Assembly (NCBI GenBank): GCA_035358815.1
Contig: DAOPQC010000005.1
Location: forward strand, 1 to 64,000
From: Thermoanaerobaculales bacterium
Lineage (GTDB): Bacteria > Acidobacteriota > Thermoanaerobaculia > Thermoanaerobaculales > Sulfomarinibacteraceae
Direction of reading: 5' to 3'
DNA: 64,000 bases
The notes under the pieces: generated by a model
What the model was told of the DNA's origin: nothing
The model's database searches: none
The model's input: only the letters and a program-made list of their open reading frames with translations
Shown here: piece after piece, positions 1-9,046 of the stretch
How positions within the stretch are numbered: position 1 is the stretch's first letter
Layout: every line of letters starts with the position of its first letter
Program-made: the position numbers and the translations under genes

Positions 1-62
1 TGTCGGCGGGTCCGTTCGAGGAGACGGCGGACTACATCTACCTCGACGAGATCCCGAGGTGA
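1..62 (+). CDS. C-terminal end of an unidentified protein (partial)
   Basis: Only the last 19 codons are in the window, ending with FEETADYIYLDEIPR and a TGA stop at 60-62. The frame is open to the left edge, and the stop lies 10 bases before the next gene's ATG, so the two are probably co-transcribed. There is too little sequence to name a family. Confidence 0.5.
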   Translation, partial: SAGPFEETADYIYLDEIPR

Positions 63-72
63 GGGGGCAGCC

Positions 73-966
73 ATGGGATCACGTGCCAAGCTCAACCTGG
101 TGTTGTTGCTCGTGGCCGCGCTGTCGCTCGCGATCAGCGCAGCCGCGTCTGTCGAGGATACGGGCGAGCAGCTGTTCCAGGAGGGAGTCCGGCTCGCGAA
201 CGACCGGGACTACCAGGGCGCCCTCGAGCACTTCGAGCGTGCGATGGCGTACACGCCGAGGCTCAACGTCCTCTGGAACATCGCGTGCTGCCACGTGGTG
301 CTCGGGCACCGGGACTTGGCGGTCGCGTGTCTCGACCGCTACATGGAGCACGACCTGGCCTTCCAGGAGAGCGCCGAGATGCAGGCTGCGGTGGCCGACG
401 TCGAGGGGGAGCCCGCTGACATGCCGGACGCCCGGCGCCGCGGGGAGCTGTGGGACGGGATCGCGGCGGCGAGCCAGGCGGTCGAGAAGGGCGAGGCGAC
501 GGAGGCCCCTGACGAGCTGCGGCTGTACGGCGTCGGCAGCCGCAGCGTGAGGTACAAGACCGGTGACAACGGCACCAGCCCGGAGGGGCGGCGTGGACGG
601 GAGCTCAACGAACAGGTCATCGAGCTGTACCGGTCGGGCAGCCCCGAGGAGGCGCTACCGTTTGCTGAGAGGGTGGCGGCGTACATCGCGAATACCTCCA
701 CGTACCACAACATTGCGGTCATCCATCTGTCACTGGGCCACCGCGACCTGGCCCTCGATTTCCTGGACCTCTTCCAGCAGAGGGTGCCGCAGCTGCGCGA
801 GAGCGCCGAGTTCCGGCTCCTCGTGCGCGACATCGGTGCTGCGCCGCCGCAGATCGACGCCGCGACGGCCCGAGGCTTCGTTGATCGGGTCGATCCGGCG
901 TACGACTCGGCGACGTCGCCGGAGCCCCGGCCGCCGGTGCGCACAGAGATGGGGGAGCAGGACTAG
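73..966 (+). CDS. secreted TPR-like repeat protein, first of a tandem paralogue pair
   Basis: The 297-aa protein begins with a Sec signal peptide (hydrophobic core about residues 8-25, ending near ISAAAS). Two related helical-repeat halves follow, at about residues 28-130 and 178-270. Each half has a TPR-like 'A..HFERA..Y.P...N.A..H..LGHRDLA..FLD' pattern and then a conserved 'ESAEMQ/ESAEF' segment. The first half contains an adjacent cysteine pair, NIACCHVVLG. No catalytic motif is visible, so a periplasmic protein-interaction role is an inference. The next gene downstream is a clear duplicate. I do not recognise a named family beyond TPR-like repeats. Confidence 0.8.
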   Translation: MGSRAKLNLVLLLVAALSLAISAAASVEDTGEQLFQEGVRLANDRDYQGALEHFERAMAYTPRLNVLWNIACCHVVLGHRDLAVACLDRYMEHDLAFQESAEMQAAVADVEGEPADMPDARRRGELWDGIAAASQAVEKGEATEAPDELRLYGVGSRSVRYKTGDNGTSPEGRRGRELNEQVIELYRSGSPEEALPFAERVAAYIANTSTYHNIAVIHLSLGHRDLALDFLDLFQQRVPQLRESAEFRLLVRDIGAAPPQIDAATARGFVDRVDPAYDSATSPEPRPPVRTEMGEQD

Positions 967-1095
967 CTGAGGGGCGTCGGGAGTCTGGGGAGGAGGAGCG
1001 GACAGACCCGTTTCGACGCGGCAGGATCGCCCGGAACGGACCGCCGGATGACTCGGCGGATGACACAGGCGTCGACTGAACCCGAGGGAGGCGGC

Positions 1096-2001
1096 ATGAG
1101 AGCACAGCGCAGGTTGCTCGTCGTGGCGGCGGTGGTGCTTGCTCTGGCCCTCACGCAGACAGCCCACGCGACCATGGAGGAGCGCGGGGAGGAGTTGTTC
1201 CGGGAAGGCGTCCGGCTCGCCAACGAGGGCGACTACGACAGTGCCTTGGAGTATTTCGAGCGCACCATGGCCTACACCCCCCGGCTCAACGTGCTCTGGA
1301 ACATCGCGTGCTGCCATGTGGTGCTCGGGAAGCGGGATCTGGCGGTGGCCTGTCTCGACCGCTACATGGAGCACGACCTGGCGTTCCAGCGGAGCGCCGA
1401 GATGCAGGCCGTGGTCGCCGCGATCGCGGCCGAGCCGCCGGACATGCCAGACCTCGACCGGCGAGGGGAGCTGTGGAATCGGGTCGAGGCGGCGAGCCGT
1501 GCGGTCGAAGAGAGCCGGGCGACGCCCGCCACCGTCGAGCAGCGGCGATACGGCGTGGGCAACCGGGGCGTTCAGGTCAAGACCATGGACACTTCATCGA
1601 CACCGGAGGGGCAGCGCGCGCTGTACTTGACGGGCCGCGTCTACGAACTGGCGAGCCGTGGTCACCTCGAGGAGGCACTACCACTCGCGGAGCGGACGCT
1701 GGCGTACAAGGTGCGACCGAACCCTTACTACAACATCGCTGGGATCCATCTCATGATGGGCCATCGCGACCTCGCGCTCGCCTTCCTGGATCGCTATCAA
1801 CAGCTGCTGCCGCCGCTTCGGGAGAGCGCCGAGTTCCAGGATCTGATGGCGGACATCGCGGATGCACCGCCCGCGATCGACTACCGCACCGCCGCTCGCC
1901 TCTACGACCGTCTCGACCCTGTCATCGAGCGGGCGATCCCTCCAACCCCGACGCCATCCGCGCGGCCGCCGGTGCGCACCGAGATCGGGGACGAGAACTA
2001 G
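1096..2001 (+). CDS. secreted TPR-like repeat protein, second tandem paralogue
   Basis: The 301-aa protein is strongly similar along its whole length to the preceding gene, including the signal peptide, the NIACCHVVLG cysteine pair, the 'DRYMEHDLAFQ.SAEMQ' segment and the C-terminal 'RPPVRTE.G' tail. I chose the ATG at 1096 because GAGGGAGG lies just upstream and the signal peptide (MRAQRRLLVVAAVVLALAL) begins there. An earlier in-frame ATG at 1048 would add a non-hydrophobic leader. Both halves of the internal repeat are retained. The 129-bp gap to its twin allows independent or read-through expression. The function is unknown. Confidence 0.8.
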   Translation: MRAQRRLLVVAAVVLALALTQTAHATMEERGEELFREGVRLANEGDYDSALEYFERTMAYTPRLNVLWNIACCHVVLGKRDLAVACLDRYMEHDLAFQRSAEMQAVVAAIAAEPPDMPDLDRRGELWNRVEAASRAVEESRATPATVEQRRYGVGNRGVQVKTMDTSSTPEGQRALYLTGRVYELASRGHLEEALPLAERTLAYKVRPNPYYNIAGIHLMMGHRDLALAFLDRYQQLLPPLRESAEFQDLMADIADAPPAIDYRTAARLYDRLDPVIERAIPPTPTPSARPPVRTEIGDEN

Positions 2002-2401
2002 GGCTCTGCGGGGAGACCGTCAAACGGCAGGATTGAGGCCGCACCGGCTGTAACTGCGGCAGCGGGGTAAAGCGACGGACGGGCGCGAAGGGCGGCGGGC
2101 CGCCCATTCGGACGTTGAGCTCCGACCCTCGAACCCAAGGCGACATCGACGGCGCCTCGTTCACCATCAGGTGAGGGTTCGGCACCACTAGGCCGCGCGC
2201 CCCCAAGGTTCGGTCCTCGAGCAGCCGTCGGTCGGACGTTGCCCGGCGGACGACGGAATGGTCGGAGATTCCTGCTGAGAATGGGTCGCAGATCACACTC
2301 AGGCGGCGGTCGAGCCAGGGAACCCCTTGCCGAGCGCCGGCCCGGGGACCATCTTCGGAGCCTGAGATCTGGTCTCGAAAATCTGCCGCAGGAGGGCGAC
2401 C
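2002..2401. other. 400-bp intergenic stretch without a recognisable gene
   Basis: Between the second TPR paralogue and the peroxiredoxin I see no open frame with a ribosome binding site, no obvious terminator with a T tract and no member of the repeat families found elsewhere in the window. A ribosome binding site (GCAGGAGGGCGACC) precedes the peroxiredoxin start at its right end, so the peroxiredoxin promoter is probably here. Confidence 0.5.
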
Positions 2402-3037
2402 ATGGCACTGAAGCTGGGGGACAAGGCTCCGAACTTCAAGGCGCAGACGACCCAGGGCTCGATCGACTTCTACGAGTGGATGGGCAACGACTGGGCGCTG
2501 CTGTTCTCCCACCCGGCCGACTTCACGCCGGTGTGCACGACCGAGCTCGGCTGCGTGGCCAAGATGAAACGGGAGTTCGACCGGCGAGGAGTCAAGGTGA
2601 TCGGGCTGTCCGTCGACACCCTCACCAACCACAAGAAGTGGCTGAAGGACATCGAGGACACGCAGCAGGTGACCCTGAACTACCCGGTGATCGCGGACCC
2701 AAAGCGCGAGGTCGCGGACCTCTACGGCATGATCCACACCAACGGCGACCTGCTGACCACCGGTCGTTCGGTGTACGTGATCGACGCCAACAAGAAGGTC
2801 CGGTTGATCATCAGCTACCCGGAGAGCACCGGCCGCAACTTCGACGAGATCCTGCGCGCCATCGACTCGCTCCAGCTGACCAGCGACTACGAGGTGGCGA
2901 CGCCGGTGAACTGGACCCGGGGCCAGGACGTGATGATCCTGCCGTCGGTGTCCAAGGAGCTGGCGATGAAGCGGTTCCCGATGGGCTGGACGGAGCAGAA
3001 CTCCTACATCAGGCTGGTCCCCGACCCGCGGCGGTAG
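2402..3037 (+). CDS. 1-Cys peroxiredoxin (Prx6 / AhpC-TSA family)
   Basis: This is a thiol peroxidase that reduces H2O2 and organic hydroperoxides. The 211-aa length and the motif order match the Prx6 group. An N-terminal thioredoxin-like domain carries 'PADFTPVCTTE' with the peroxidatic cysteine at residue 45. A C-terminal segment 'NWTRGQDVMILPSVS' resembles the Prx6 dimer and active-site arm. A second cysteine at residue 51 is close to the first and is not where a 2-Cys resolving residue would be. There is no signal peptide, so the protein is cytosolic. A good SD (AGGAGGGCGACC) precedes the ATG. The gene stands alone and converges on the lipoprotein gene downstream. Confidence 0.92.
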   Translation: MALKLGDKAPNFKAQTTQGSIDFYEWMGNDWALLFSHPADFTPVCTTELGCVAKMKREFDRRGVKVIGLSVDTLTNHKKWLKDIEDTQQVTLNYPVIADPKREVADLYGMIHTNGDLLTTGRSVYVIDANKKVRLIISYPESTGRNFDEILRAIDSLQLTSDYEVATPVNWTRGQDVMILPSVSKELAMKRFPMGWTEQNSYIRLVPDPRR

Positions 3038-3074
3038 AGCACCGGCGCGCGCCGTGAGCGCTCCCCGCGGCGGG

Positions 3075-5219
3075 TCACCCGCCGCCGAGCTCTGCAAGCT
3101 TGGCTTGCGCTTGGCGCAAGGCGGATGGGTCGTCCGTGTCCAGCACTACCTGCCGCAGGTGAGCTCGCGCCTGCTCGAGGTCTCCCCGCTGCTCGAAGTG
3201 GGACGCGAGGGCGAAGTGGGCGGCGGCGAAGAGCCCGCCGCTGGAAAGCGTGGCCGCCCTCTGGAGCCGCTCGAGGCCCTCGCGATCGCGAGCGTGGCGG
3301 AGGAGGAAGACGCCGTAGTCGAAGTTGACCTCGGGATCGAAGGGGTACCGGGCCGCCGCGGTCTCGAAGTGGTGGCGGGCCTCCGGCATGCCTTGCCGGT
3401 CGAGCAGCACGGCCAACGCGACCAGGGACTCCCGGTACGTGGGGTCGACCGCCAGCGCCTGCTCGAGAAGGCGGCGCGCCTCGTCAGGGGCCGACTCCGC
3501 GACCGCGATCCGGGCCAGTCGGGTGAGGGACTCCAAGTCGCCCGCATCGGCCGCGACCAGGCGCTCGAAGCACTGCCGCGCCTGGCCAAGCTGGCCGCGG
3601 TTGAGGAAGTAGCTGCCGGCCTGGAACACGACGTCCTTGTCGGGGAAGTCGCGGGCAAGCTCGGCGAACGCGCGATCGGCGGTGTCGAGGCGGTTGAGCC
3701 TGGCGGCGAAGGTGGCCGCCATGAGACGGGCCTCCTTCTGTCTCGGATCGGCCGCGGCGATCGACTGCGCGATTTCCAGAGCCTCTGCGATGCGCTGCTC
3801 CTGCATCAGCCCGCTGATCTGGTTGTAGCGGTCGAAGACGTCGAAGCTGGCGCGTGGGTGGGTGAGCGCCGACAGGTCGACCAGCTCCTCGGCGTCGATC
3901 CCGATGCCGCCGGCCGCATAGCCGAGTGCCTGCAGCTGGGCCAGCTGCTCCCGGTCCAGCTCGTGCTGGCTCGCCTCGGGCCGGCCACGCCGTAGCTCGG
4001 CGTCAAGCCGGGCCAGACGTTCCCTCTCTCGTGCCAGGTCCTCGGGCGAGCCGATGGGATGGCTCTCGCTCATGTCGCTGCCCAGATCGAAGAGCTCGTC
4101 CTGCGGCCCATGAATGAACTTGCGCTCACCGCTGACGAATCCGGAGAGTGGGCTCCACCGGTAGTGGTGGTAGGGGTAGAAGGTCTCGAAGTAGAGGGGA
4201 CGATCCTCCAATTGGTGATCGGTTGCGCCTTCGTTCGCGGGCCTGAGCAACGGCAGCAGCGACCGCCCCTGGAACGGCAGGCCGAGTGAGTCGGGAGGAT
4301 GGCCCAGGGCATCGAGGATGGTGGGCGCCACGTCGGCGTTGGAGACGGCTGTGGCCACGCGAGGCCGCTGCTGCTCGATCCAGGGGAACCGGGCGATGAG
4401 CGGGACGCGCAGGGTGGCGTTGTAGAGCAGCAGGGCGTGGGTCGGCTCGCCGTGGTCTCCGAGCCCCTCGCCGTGGTCGGCCACCGCCACCAGGCCCGTG
4501 CTCTCGCTGAGCCCGTGGCGATCGAGGGCGCGCAGCACGCTGCCGATGCAGTCGTCCATGTAGGCGATCTCGCCGGCGTAGGGCTGGTCGACGTAGAGCT
4601 CGGCGTAACCCGCCCCCGCACGGTACGGCCAGTGGGGATCGTAGTAGTGGAGCCAGGCGAAGAACGGGCGATCGTCGGCGCGGGCGTCGAGCCAGAGCCC
4701 GAACTCCTCGGAGATGCGCTCGCCCTGCCGGCTGGGGACTCCGACGGTCTGGAGGTTGGTGATGACCAGGCTGCTGGCAGGCGCCTCCAGGGTGTCGCTG
4801 AACGAGTCGAAGCCGCGGCCGAACCCGACCCCGGAGCGAAGGGGGAACGCGGCCACGAAGCCCGCCGTGCGATAGCCGCGCTCCTTGAGGATCGCCGGCA
4901 GCCACGGCAGCTCGCGGGGCACGGCGAAGACGTCGTTGTCGCGGACCCGGCTGAAGGGTGGGAAGGTGCCGGACAGGATCGAGGCATGGGAGGGCGCGGT
5001 GATCGGCGCGACCGCGAACGCCCGGTCGAACACGGTGCCGGCGGCGGCGATGCGGTCGAGGTTGGGCGTCTGGACGGTGGTCGCACCGTAGCACCCGAGG
5101 TGGTCGGCCCGGGTCGTGTCGAGGGTGACGAGCACGAGGTTGTGACCGCGGTCCGCCTGGTCCCGACCGCACGCGACGAGCAGGGCGAGGGCGGCGAAGA
5201 AGAGGCTAGCCCGGCGCAT
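3075..5219 (-). CDS. alkaline-phosphatase-superfamily (sulfatase-like) lipoprotein with C-terminal TPRs
   Basis: The 714-aa protein has a lipoprotein signal with the lipobox LVAC-G at cysteine 17. A sulfatase-fold domain spans about residues 25-400 (NLVLVTLDTTRADHLGCYG metal-binding start; 'ADHGEGLGDHGE' second metal site). Tetratricopeptide-like repeats fill about residues 470-710. Where true sulfatases have Cys or Ser for formylglycine, this protein has Thr74 in 'ITAPSHASILSG'. A Thr nucleophile is known from phosphoglycerol and phosphoethanolamine transferases, so phospho-transfer or hydrolysis is more likely than sulfate ester cleavage. The start at 5219 places the lipobox correctly and overlaps the stop of the upstream foldase gene by 14 bases, which implies translational coupling. 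Confidence 0.85.
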   Translation of the reverse strand: MRRASLFFAALALLVACGRDQADRGHNLVLVTLDTTRADHLGCYGATTVQTPNLDRIAAAGTVFDRAFAVAPITAPSHASILSGTFPPFSRVRDNDVFAVPRELPWLPAILKERGYRTAGFVAAFPLRSGVGFGRGFDSFSDTLEAPASSLVITNLQTVGVPSRQGERISEEFGLWLDARADDRPFFAWLHYYDPHWPYRAGAGYAELYVDQPYAGEIAYMDDCIGSVLRALDRHGLSESTGLVAVADHGEGLGDHGEPTHALLLYNATLRVPLIARFPWIEQQRPRVATAVSNADVAPTILDALGHPPDSLGLPFQGRSLLPLLRPANEGATDHQLEDRPLYFETFYPYHHYRWSPLSGFVSGERKFIHGPQDELFDLGSDMSESHPIGSPEDLARERERLARLDAELRRGRPEASQHELDREQLAQLQALGYAAGGIGIDAEELVDLSALTHPRASFDVFDRYNQISGLMQEQRIAEALEIAQSIAAADPRQKEARLMAATFAARLNRLDTADRAFAELARDFPDKDVVFQAGSYFLNRGQLGQARQCFERLVAADAGDLESLTRLARIAVAESAPDEARRLLEQALAVDPTYRESLVALAVLLDRQGMPEARHHFETAAARYPFDPEVNFDYGVFLLRHARDREGLERLQRAATLSSGGLFAAAHFALASHFEQRGDLEQARAHLRQVVLDTDDPSALRQAQAKLAELGGG

Positions 5220-6900
5220 CTGCCGCCTCGAACACGGCGGTGGACAGGACGCGGAAGTGCCGTTCCTCGAGCGCACGCGCCTTGATCTCGGCCAGGATCT
5301 CGTTTCTGCGCAGCTCGACGTAGCGGTCCCTGATCAGCTCGTGGTCGGCGGGCAGGGCCAGTGGCCGGCGGGCCTCCACTGCGCGGACCAGGATGGCGAA
5401 CAGCCAACCCTCGTCCTCGAACACGGGGGTGGACCCGGGCCCCGACATCGCCAGCAGGCGCCGCTGGAACTCCGGGCCGATGCGCGCCGCATCGACCGGT
5501 GTGGCCCATCCCATGTCGACGTACACGACGCCGGCCTCGGCACAGCGCCGCTCGAGCTCTGCGGGATCGCTGTTTGCAGCGGCGGCAAACGCGGCCAGAC
5601 CCTCGAGCGCCTGCTGGAGCTCGAACGGCGGACCGCCGCCGAGGGGCATCTGAAGGTAGCTGGCCTCGAAGCGCTGCGGCAGCGCGAAACGGGCCTGGTT
5701 GTCGTGATAGAACCGCAGCACCTCGTCAGCGCTCACCGACTGCGCCCAGGCCTCGATCCGCTGCTGCTCCGCCAGCTGGGCCCTCCTGCGCAGCTCGCGC
5801 AGCTCCCAGCGATCGATAAACGCCTGCTCGCGGTCGAGGCCGCGCTCGACCGCGTCCAGGTAGAGCAGGTTGCTGTTCACGAGCTCGTCCACGAGCCGCT
5901 GCCGGAGGTTCTGCTCGGCGCCGATGACGTTGCCCCTGGTCATGGTGCGCGCGGCGAGGTAGGTGTCGAGCTGCCGCTTCGTCATTTCGCGGTCGCCGAT
6001 CTCGAGCGCGACGTCGTCGGGACCGATGCTCGGGTCGCCGCTGCGGTCGAGCACGGCGTGGCGCGAGCGCAGCGTTGCGAGCAGCTGCTCTCGCTCGGCC
6101 TCGTTGCGACGATCCATGATGGCATTGACGATCTGCTGCTTCACGGCCTCGTAGGGCGTCACCTCGGGCGGCCGTATCTCGAGCACCACGACGACGTGGA
6201 CTCCGGTGGGGGTGCGAACCACGCCCGGTCGTCCCGGGGCCAGGCGGTAGACCGCGTCCTCGAAGGAGGGCTCCATGCGGCCGCGGTAGACCGGGCCCAC
6301 GATCCCCTCCCTAGTCGAGCTGCCGGACTCGGAGTAGGTGCTCACCAGGTCGGCGAACGGGGTGCCGGCGTCCAGTCGATCGAGGATCGTCCGCTCGAGC
6401 GCCGCGAGCTCCTCCGGGGAATGGCGGTCGGCGCGCAGGAAGAGGTGCTGGAGCTTGATCGCCTCCGGTGCCGTGAAGCGGTCGGCGAGATGCTCGTTGT
6501 AGAACGCGAGCGCCTCATCTTCGGTCACCTCGTGGCTGCGCTTGCCGGTGCGCTCGACGTAGTAGCCGACGAGCAGACTGCCGCGGGGATCGAGGTAGAG
6601 GGCGGCCGGCGCCGGCGGCGTGCCGACGGCTTCGGCTGCCAGGATCTTGAGGAGCGCGAAATCGCCGAGCAAATCCGTCAGCCCCTGCTCGGTGTCGAGC
6701 GCGGCACCGGTGCGCAGCCGGCGCCGGTCAAGCGAGCCGAGGTAGCTCCTGGCCTCCGCCGCGGTGATCCAGCCGCCATCGTAGACCGCGACCGCGTCGG
6801 GGGAAACGCCTCGGGAGCAGCCCGCGGCGAGGGCGAGGGCCAGGGTCACCAGGCGGACGAGAAGGCGTCGGGAACTGCTCTGCGAAGCGCTCACGTTCAT
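5206..6900 (-). CDS. parvulin-type peptidyl-prolyl isomerase lipoprotein (SurA/PrsA-like)
   Basis: The 564-aa envelope foldase candidate has the lipobox LAAG-C at residue 28. A SurA_N-like helical region leads into one recognisable rotamase (PpiC) domain around residues 145-265 ('IKLQHLFLRADRHSPEE...FADLVSTYSESGSSTREGIVGPVYRGRMEPSFEDAVYRLAPG...TPTGVHVV'). A second helical and rotamase-like half runs to the end, but with a much weaker signature. The ATG at 6900 directly follows CGGAGG and gives the lipoprotein signal. The gene is translationally coupled to the phosphatase-fold lipoprotein downstream, so it may assist that protein's folding, which is an inference. Confidence 0.85.
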   Translation of the reverse strand: MNVSASQSSSRRLLVRLVTLALALAAGCSRGVSPDAVAVYDGGWITAAEARSYLGSLDRRRLRTGAALDTEQGLTDLLGDFALLKILAAEAVGTPPAPAALYLDPRGSLLVGYYVERTGKRSHEVTEDEALAFYNEHLADRFTAPEAIKLQHLFLRADRHSPEELAALERTILDRLDAGTPFADLVSTYSESGSSTREGIVGPVYRGRMEPSFEDAVYRLAPGRPGVVRTPTGVHVVVVLEIRPPEVTPYEAVKQQIVNAIMDRRNEAEREQLLATLRSRHAVLDRSGDPSIGPDDVALEIGDREMTKRQLDTYLAARTMTRGNVIGAEQNLRQRLVDELVNSNLLYLDAVERGLDREQAFIDRWELRELRRRAQLAEQQRIEAWAQSVSADEVLRFYHDNQARFALPQRFEASYLQMPLGGGPPFELQQALEGLAAFAAAANSDPAELERRCAEAGVVYVDMGWATPVDAARIGPEFQRRLLAMSGPGSTPVFEDEGWLFAILVRAVEARRPLALPADHELIRDRYVELRRNEILAEIKARALEERHFRVLSTAVFEAADAPG

Positions 6901-7001
6901 CCTCCGAGGCTCACCCGGCGATGGTAGGCAAGGTTGTCGCCGGCGGCAATCCCCGAGTGGGCGGCATCCGGCCTCCACAGTTGCAGTGGCAGAGATAGCG
7001 A

Positions 7002-7031
7002 GCGGCCCAGGGTCCGTGGACCCTGGGCCGC
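7002..7031 (-). terminator. strong perfect hairpin downstream of a secreted-protein gene
   Basis: A 14-bp perfect stem (GCGGCCCAGGGTCC, 2-nt loop, exact complement) lies about 60 bp beyond the stop of the gene ending at 7089. There is no T tract, so it may end transcription inefficiently on its own or protect the 3' end of the message. Confidence 0.65.
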
Positions 7032-7088
7032 CGGTGAAGCGTGTGTGCCGGAGCTAGCCTCGGAAGGCCCCGAGCTCCGGTGACTGGC

Positions 7089-7781
7089 TCACTCGACGTC
7101 GAACCTCATCAGCTCGACCGGGACGTTGGTGTTGACCTGGGCGCGGACCGAGGCCGCCGACACGGTGCCGTAGCTGGCGCCCCAGTCGGTGAGCGTCCAC
7201 GGGCCGGCCGCGCCGGCGGTTCCGGCGGTGCCGTGCGTCAGGAACATGAGGGGCTCGGTCGGCGGCGGCGTCCAGTTGACCGCCGTGCACTGGTAACCGG
7301 CGTCGTTGTAGTTGGTGCCGTCGTTGCTGTTCCACAGGCCGGCGATGAAGTTGCCGGTGCTGATGCGCGGCGGCGAGGCCAGCGGGACGTTGGTCCAGGT
7401 CTTGACCTGGGCGTTGATGTTGAGCTCGCGGGCGAGCACGCCGCCGGCGAGGTCGAACACCGCCGCACCGTTGAGCACGCCGGCGGCGCCGGTCGCGGTG
7501 TTGTTGTTGAGCGCGTACGCCCAAACCTCGAGCGCGACCACATCGAGCGGGTACCAGCCGGCGGTCGGCTTGAAGACGTTCGACATGTAGTTCGGTGCCC
7601 CGCTCCAGGTGTAGAAGGAGCCTCCGGTGTTCCAGTAGTCGATCCACTCGAGGGCCTCTCCCGCGGGCGGCGCTCCGGCGGCGTTCGGCCCGCCAGTCTG
7701 GCGGACCCTGGTCGGTCCCGCGGCCATCGCGAGGCCGGCGATCATGCAGCACACGACAACTACCAACACAGCTTTCTTCAT
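7089..7781 (-). CDS. secreted protein of unknown function with C-terminal PVEL tag
   Basis: The 230-aa protein has a signal peptide (MKKAVLVVVVCCMIAGLAMA), then a Gly/Ala/Asn-rich, aromatic, beta-sheet-type sequence without catalytic motifs. It ends precisely in VPVELMRFDVE. A second secreted protein in this window ends in a near-identical tag (IPVELQSLSVD), which suggests a shared C-terminal signal. The ATG at 7781 is supported by GAGGAGGGA upstream and by the signal peptide. The gene appears monocistronic, with a strong hairpin behind it. I do not recognise the family. It may be a surface or extracellular structural protein. Confidence 0.75.
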   Translation of the reverse strand: MKKAVLVVVVCCMIAGLAMAAGPTRVRQTGGPNAAGAPPAGEALEWIDYWNTGGSFYTWSGAPNYMSNVFKPTAGWYPLDVVALEVWAYALNNNTATGAAGVLNGAAVFDLAGGVLARELNINAQVKTWTNVPLASPPRISTGNFIAGLWNSNDGTNYNDAGYQCTAVNWTPPPTEPLMFLTHGTAGTAGAAGPWTLTDWGASYGTVSAASVRAQVNTNVPVELMRFDVE

Positions 7782-7954
7782 CGGGTCGTCCCTCCTCGTC
7801 CTGGGAGTAAAGCTAGCAGCCCACTGTCTCAACGTCAAGCGACGTTGAGATCGTGCGGCTTGGGCAGTGACCTGCGGCACAGACTGGCCGTTGGGCGGCA
7901 GAAGGGCCGGCGGTGATAGACTGCGAAGCAACTACTTCCTGAAGGAGGAGTCCG

Positions 7955-8389
7955 ATGGCCCTGGTGAACACCAAGCGGGTGTGGCTCGGCGGGTTGGTCG
8001 GCGGCGTGGTCTGGGTGGTGTGGGCGACAATCGTCAACTTCGGCCTGCTGATGCCGAAGTACCAGGCCGCCATGCAGGCGGGAACCATGCTTGGCGAGGA
8101 GCAGGCACGGTATCCCTTCTTCATGGTGGTGTGGATCCTGCAGTTCCTGGTGCTGGGGGTGCTGCTGGCCGCGCTCTACGCCGGCGTCCGGCTGGCGTGG
8201 GTCCCGGGGCCCGGCACCGCGATCAAGGTCGGCTTGATCGGCGGCTTCCTGGCCGGCTTCCCGGTGAACTTCTACCTGGCGACCTGGGCGCCGATGGGGC
8301 GCGGCATCCCGGCCGGCTGGCTGCTCGAGCTGCTGGTCGGCGCCGTCCTTGCGACGCTGGTCGCGGGCTGGTTCTACCGGGAGGCCTGA
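7955..8389 (+). CDS. four-helix integral membrane protein, unknown function
   Basis: The 144-aa protein has four predicted membrane segments, at about residues 9-32, 53-78, 89-111 and 120-141. There is a conserved-looking 'PKYQAAMQAG' loop after the first helix and no enzymatic motif. The ATG follows GAAGGAGGAGTCCG. It resembles the membrane protein at 14268-14666 in size, helix layout and a Tyr-Gln-Ala loop, so the two may be distant paralogues. A TAGACT hexamer at 7917-7922 is a possible -10 element. Confidence 0.75.
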   Translation: MALVNTKRVWLGGLVGGVVWVVWATIVNFGLLMPKYQAAMQAGTMLGEEQARYPFFMVVWILQFLVLGVLLAALYAGVRLAWVPGPGTAIKVGLIGGFLAGFPVNFYLATWAPMGRGIPAGWLLELLVGAVLATLVAGWFYREA

Positions 8390-8542
8390 GCAGGCCGGGC
8401 GGGCAGCGGCCGGCCGCGCGCCGATCGAGCGTGCGGCCGGGCGACAGCCAGGCGGGCTGCGGTCGAACCATTGCCCGAAAGCTGCGTATACTGGATCTCA
8501 GAATGCCGGCGGGCCGGAGGCGCCGCCGAGAGGGAGAGGATC

Positions 8543-9046
8543 ATGTGGAGGACAGCAATCGTCGCCGTCGCGCTGGCGTGCCTGTTGGCGCCGGTCGCGA
8601 CGGCCGCCGGTGAGCGCGAGGACCAGGCGTTCGAGCAGCTGAAGTCGCTGGCCGGCGCCTGGGATGCGGCGACGCCGGACGGGCCCGCGACCATCATCTA
8701 CCGGGTGGCCTCGGCCGGCAGCATCGTGATCGAGGAGATGTTCCCTGGCACCGCGCACGAGATGATCACCGTCTACCACCGGGACGGCGACAAGCTGGTC
8801 GCGACCCACTACTGTGCGATCGGCAACCAGCCACGCACCGCACTCGACGCGACCGCGCCGCTGACCGACGGAATGCACTTCGCGTTTGCCGGCGGCACCA
8901 ACATGAAGCCCGACGACGGCCACATCCACGAGTGGACGATCCGAGTCGTTGATGCCGACCACGTCGAGGAGAGGTGGACCTACTGGGAGGGCGGAAAGGA
9001 GGAGCACGCCACGTCCTTCACGATGACCCGCCGATCCGCCAAATGA
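8543..9046 (+). CDS. secreted DUF1579-like protein
   Basis: The 167-aa protein has a Sec signal peptide (MWRTAIVAVALACLLAPVATAAG). A compact lipocalin-like domain follows, with 'AFEQLKSLAGAWDAATPDGPATIIYRVASAGSIV', 'MITVYHRDGDKLVATHYCA' and 'VEERWTYWEGGKEEHATSFTMTR'. This matches the pattern of small periplasmic proteins that start 'L..L.G.W'. Assignment to DUF1579 or a relative is from recall of that pattern and is not certain. The start at 8543 is preceded by GAGAGGA. Its stop overlaps the ATG of the next gene (ATGA), so the two are translated together. Confidence 0.7.
   Translation: MWRTAIVAVALACLLAPVATAAGEREDQAFEQLKSLAGAWDAATPDGPATIIYRVASAGSIVIEEMFPGTAHEMITVYHRDGDKLVATHYCAIGNQPRTALDATAPLTDGMHFAFAGGTNMKPDDGHIHEWTIRVVDADHVEERWTYWEGGKEEHATSFTMTRRSAK

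Noticed and set aside
1048..1095. Earlier ATG for the second TPR paralogue
   Set aside because: It would place 16 polar residues before the signal peptide and lacks an SD. The ATG at 1096 matches the paralogue and has GAGGGAGG.
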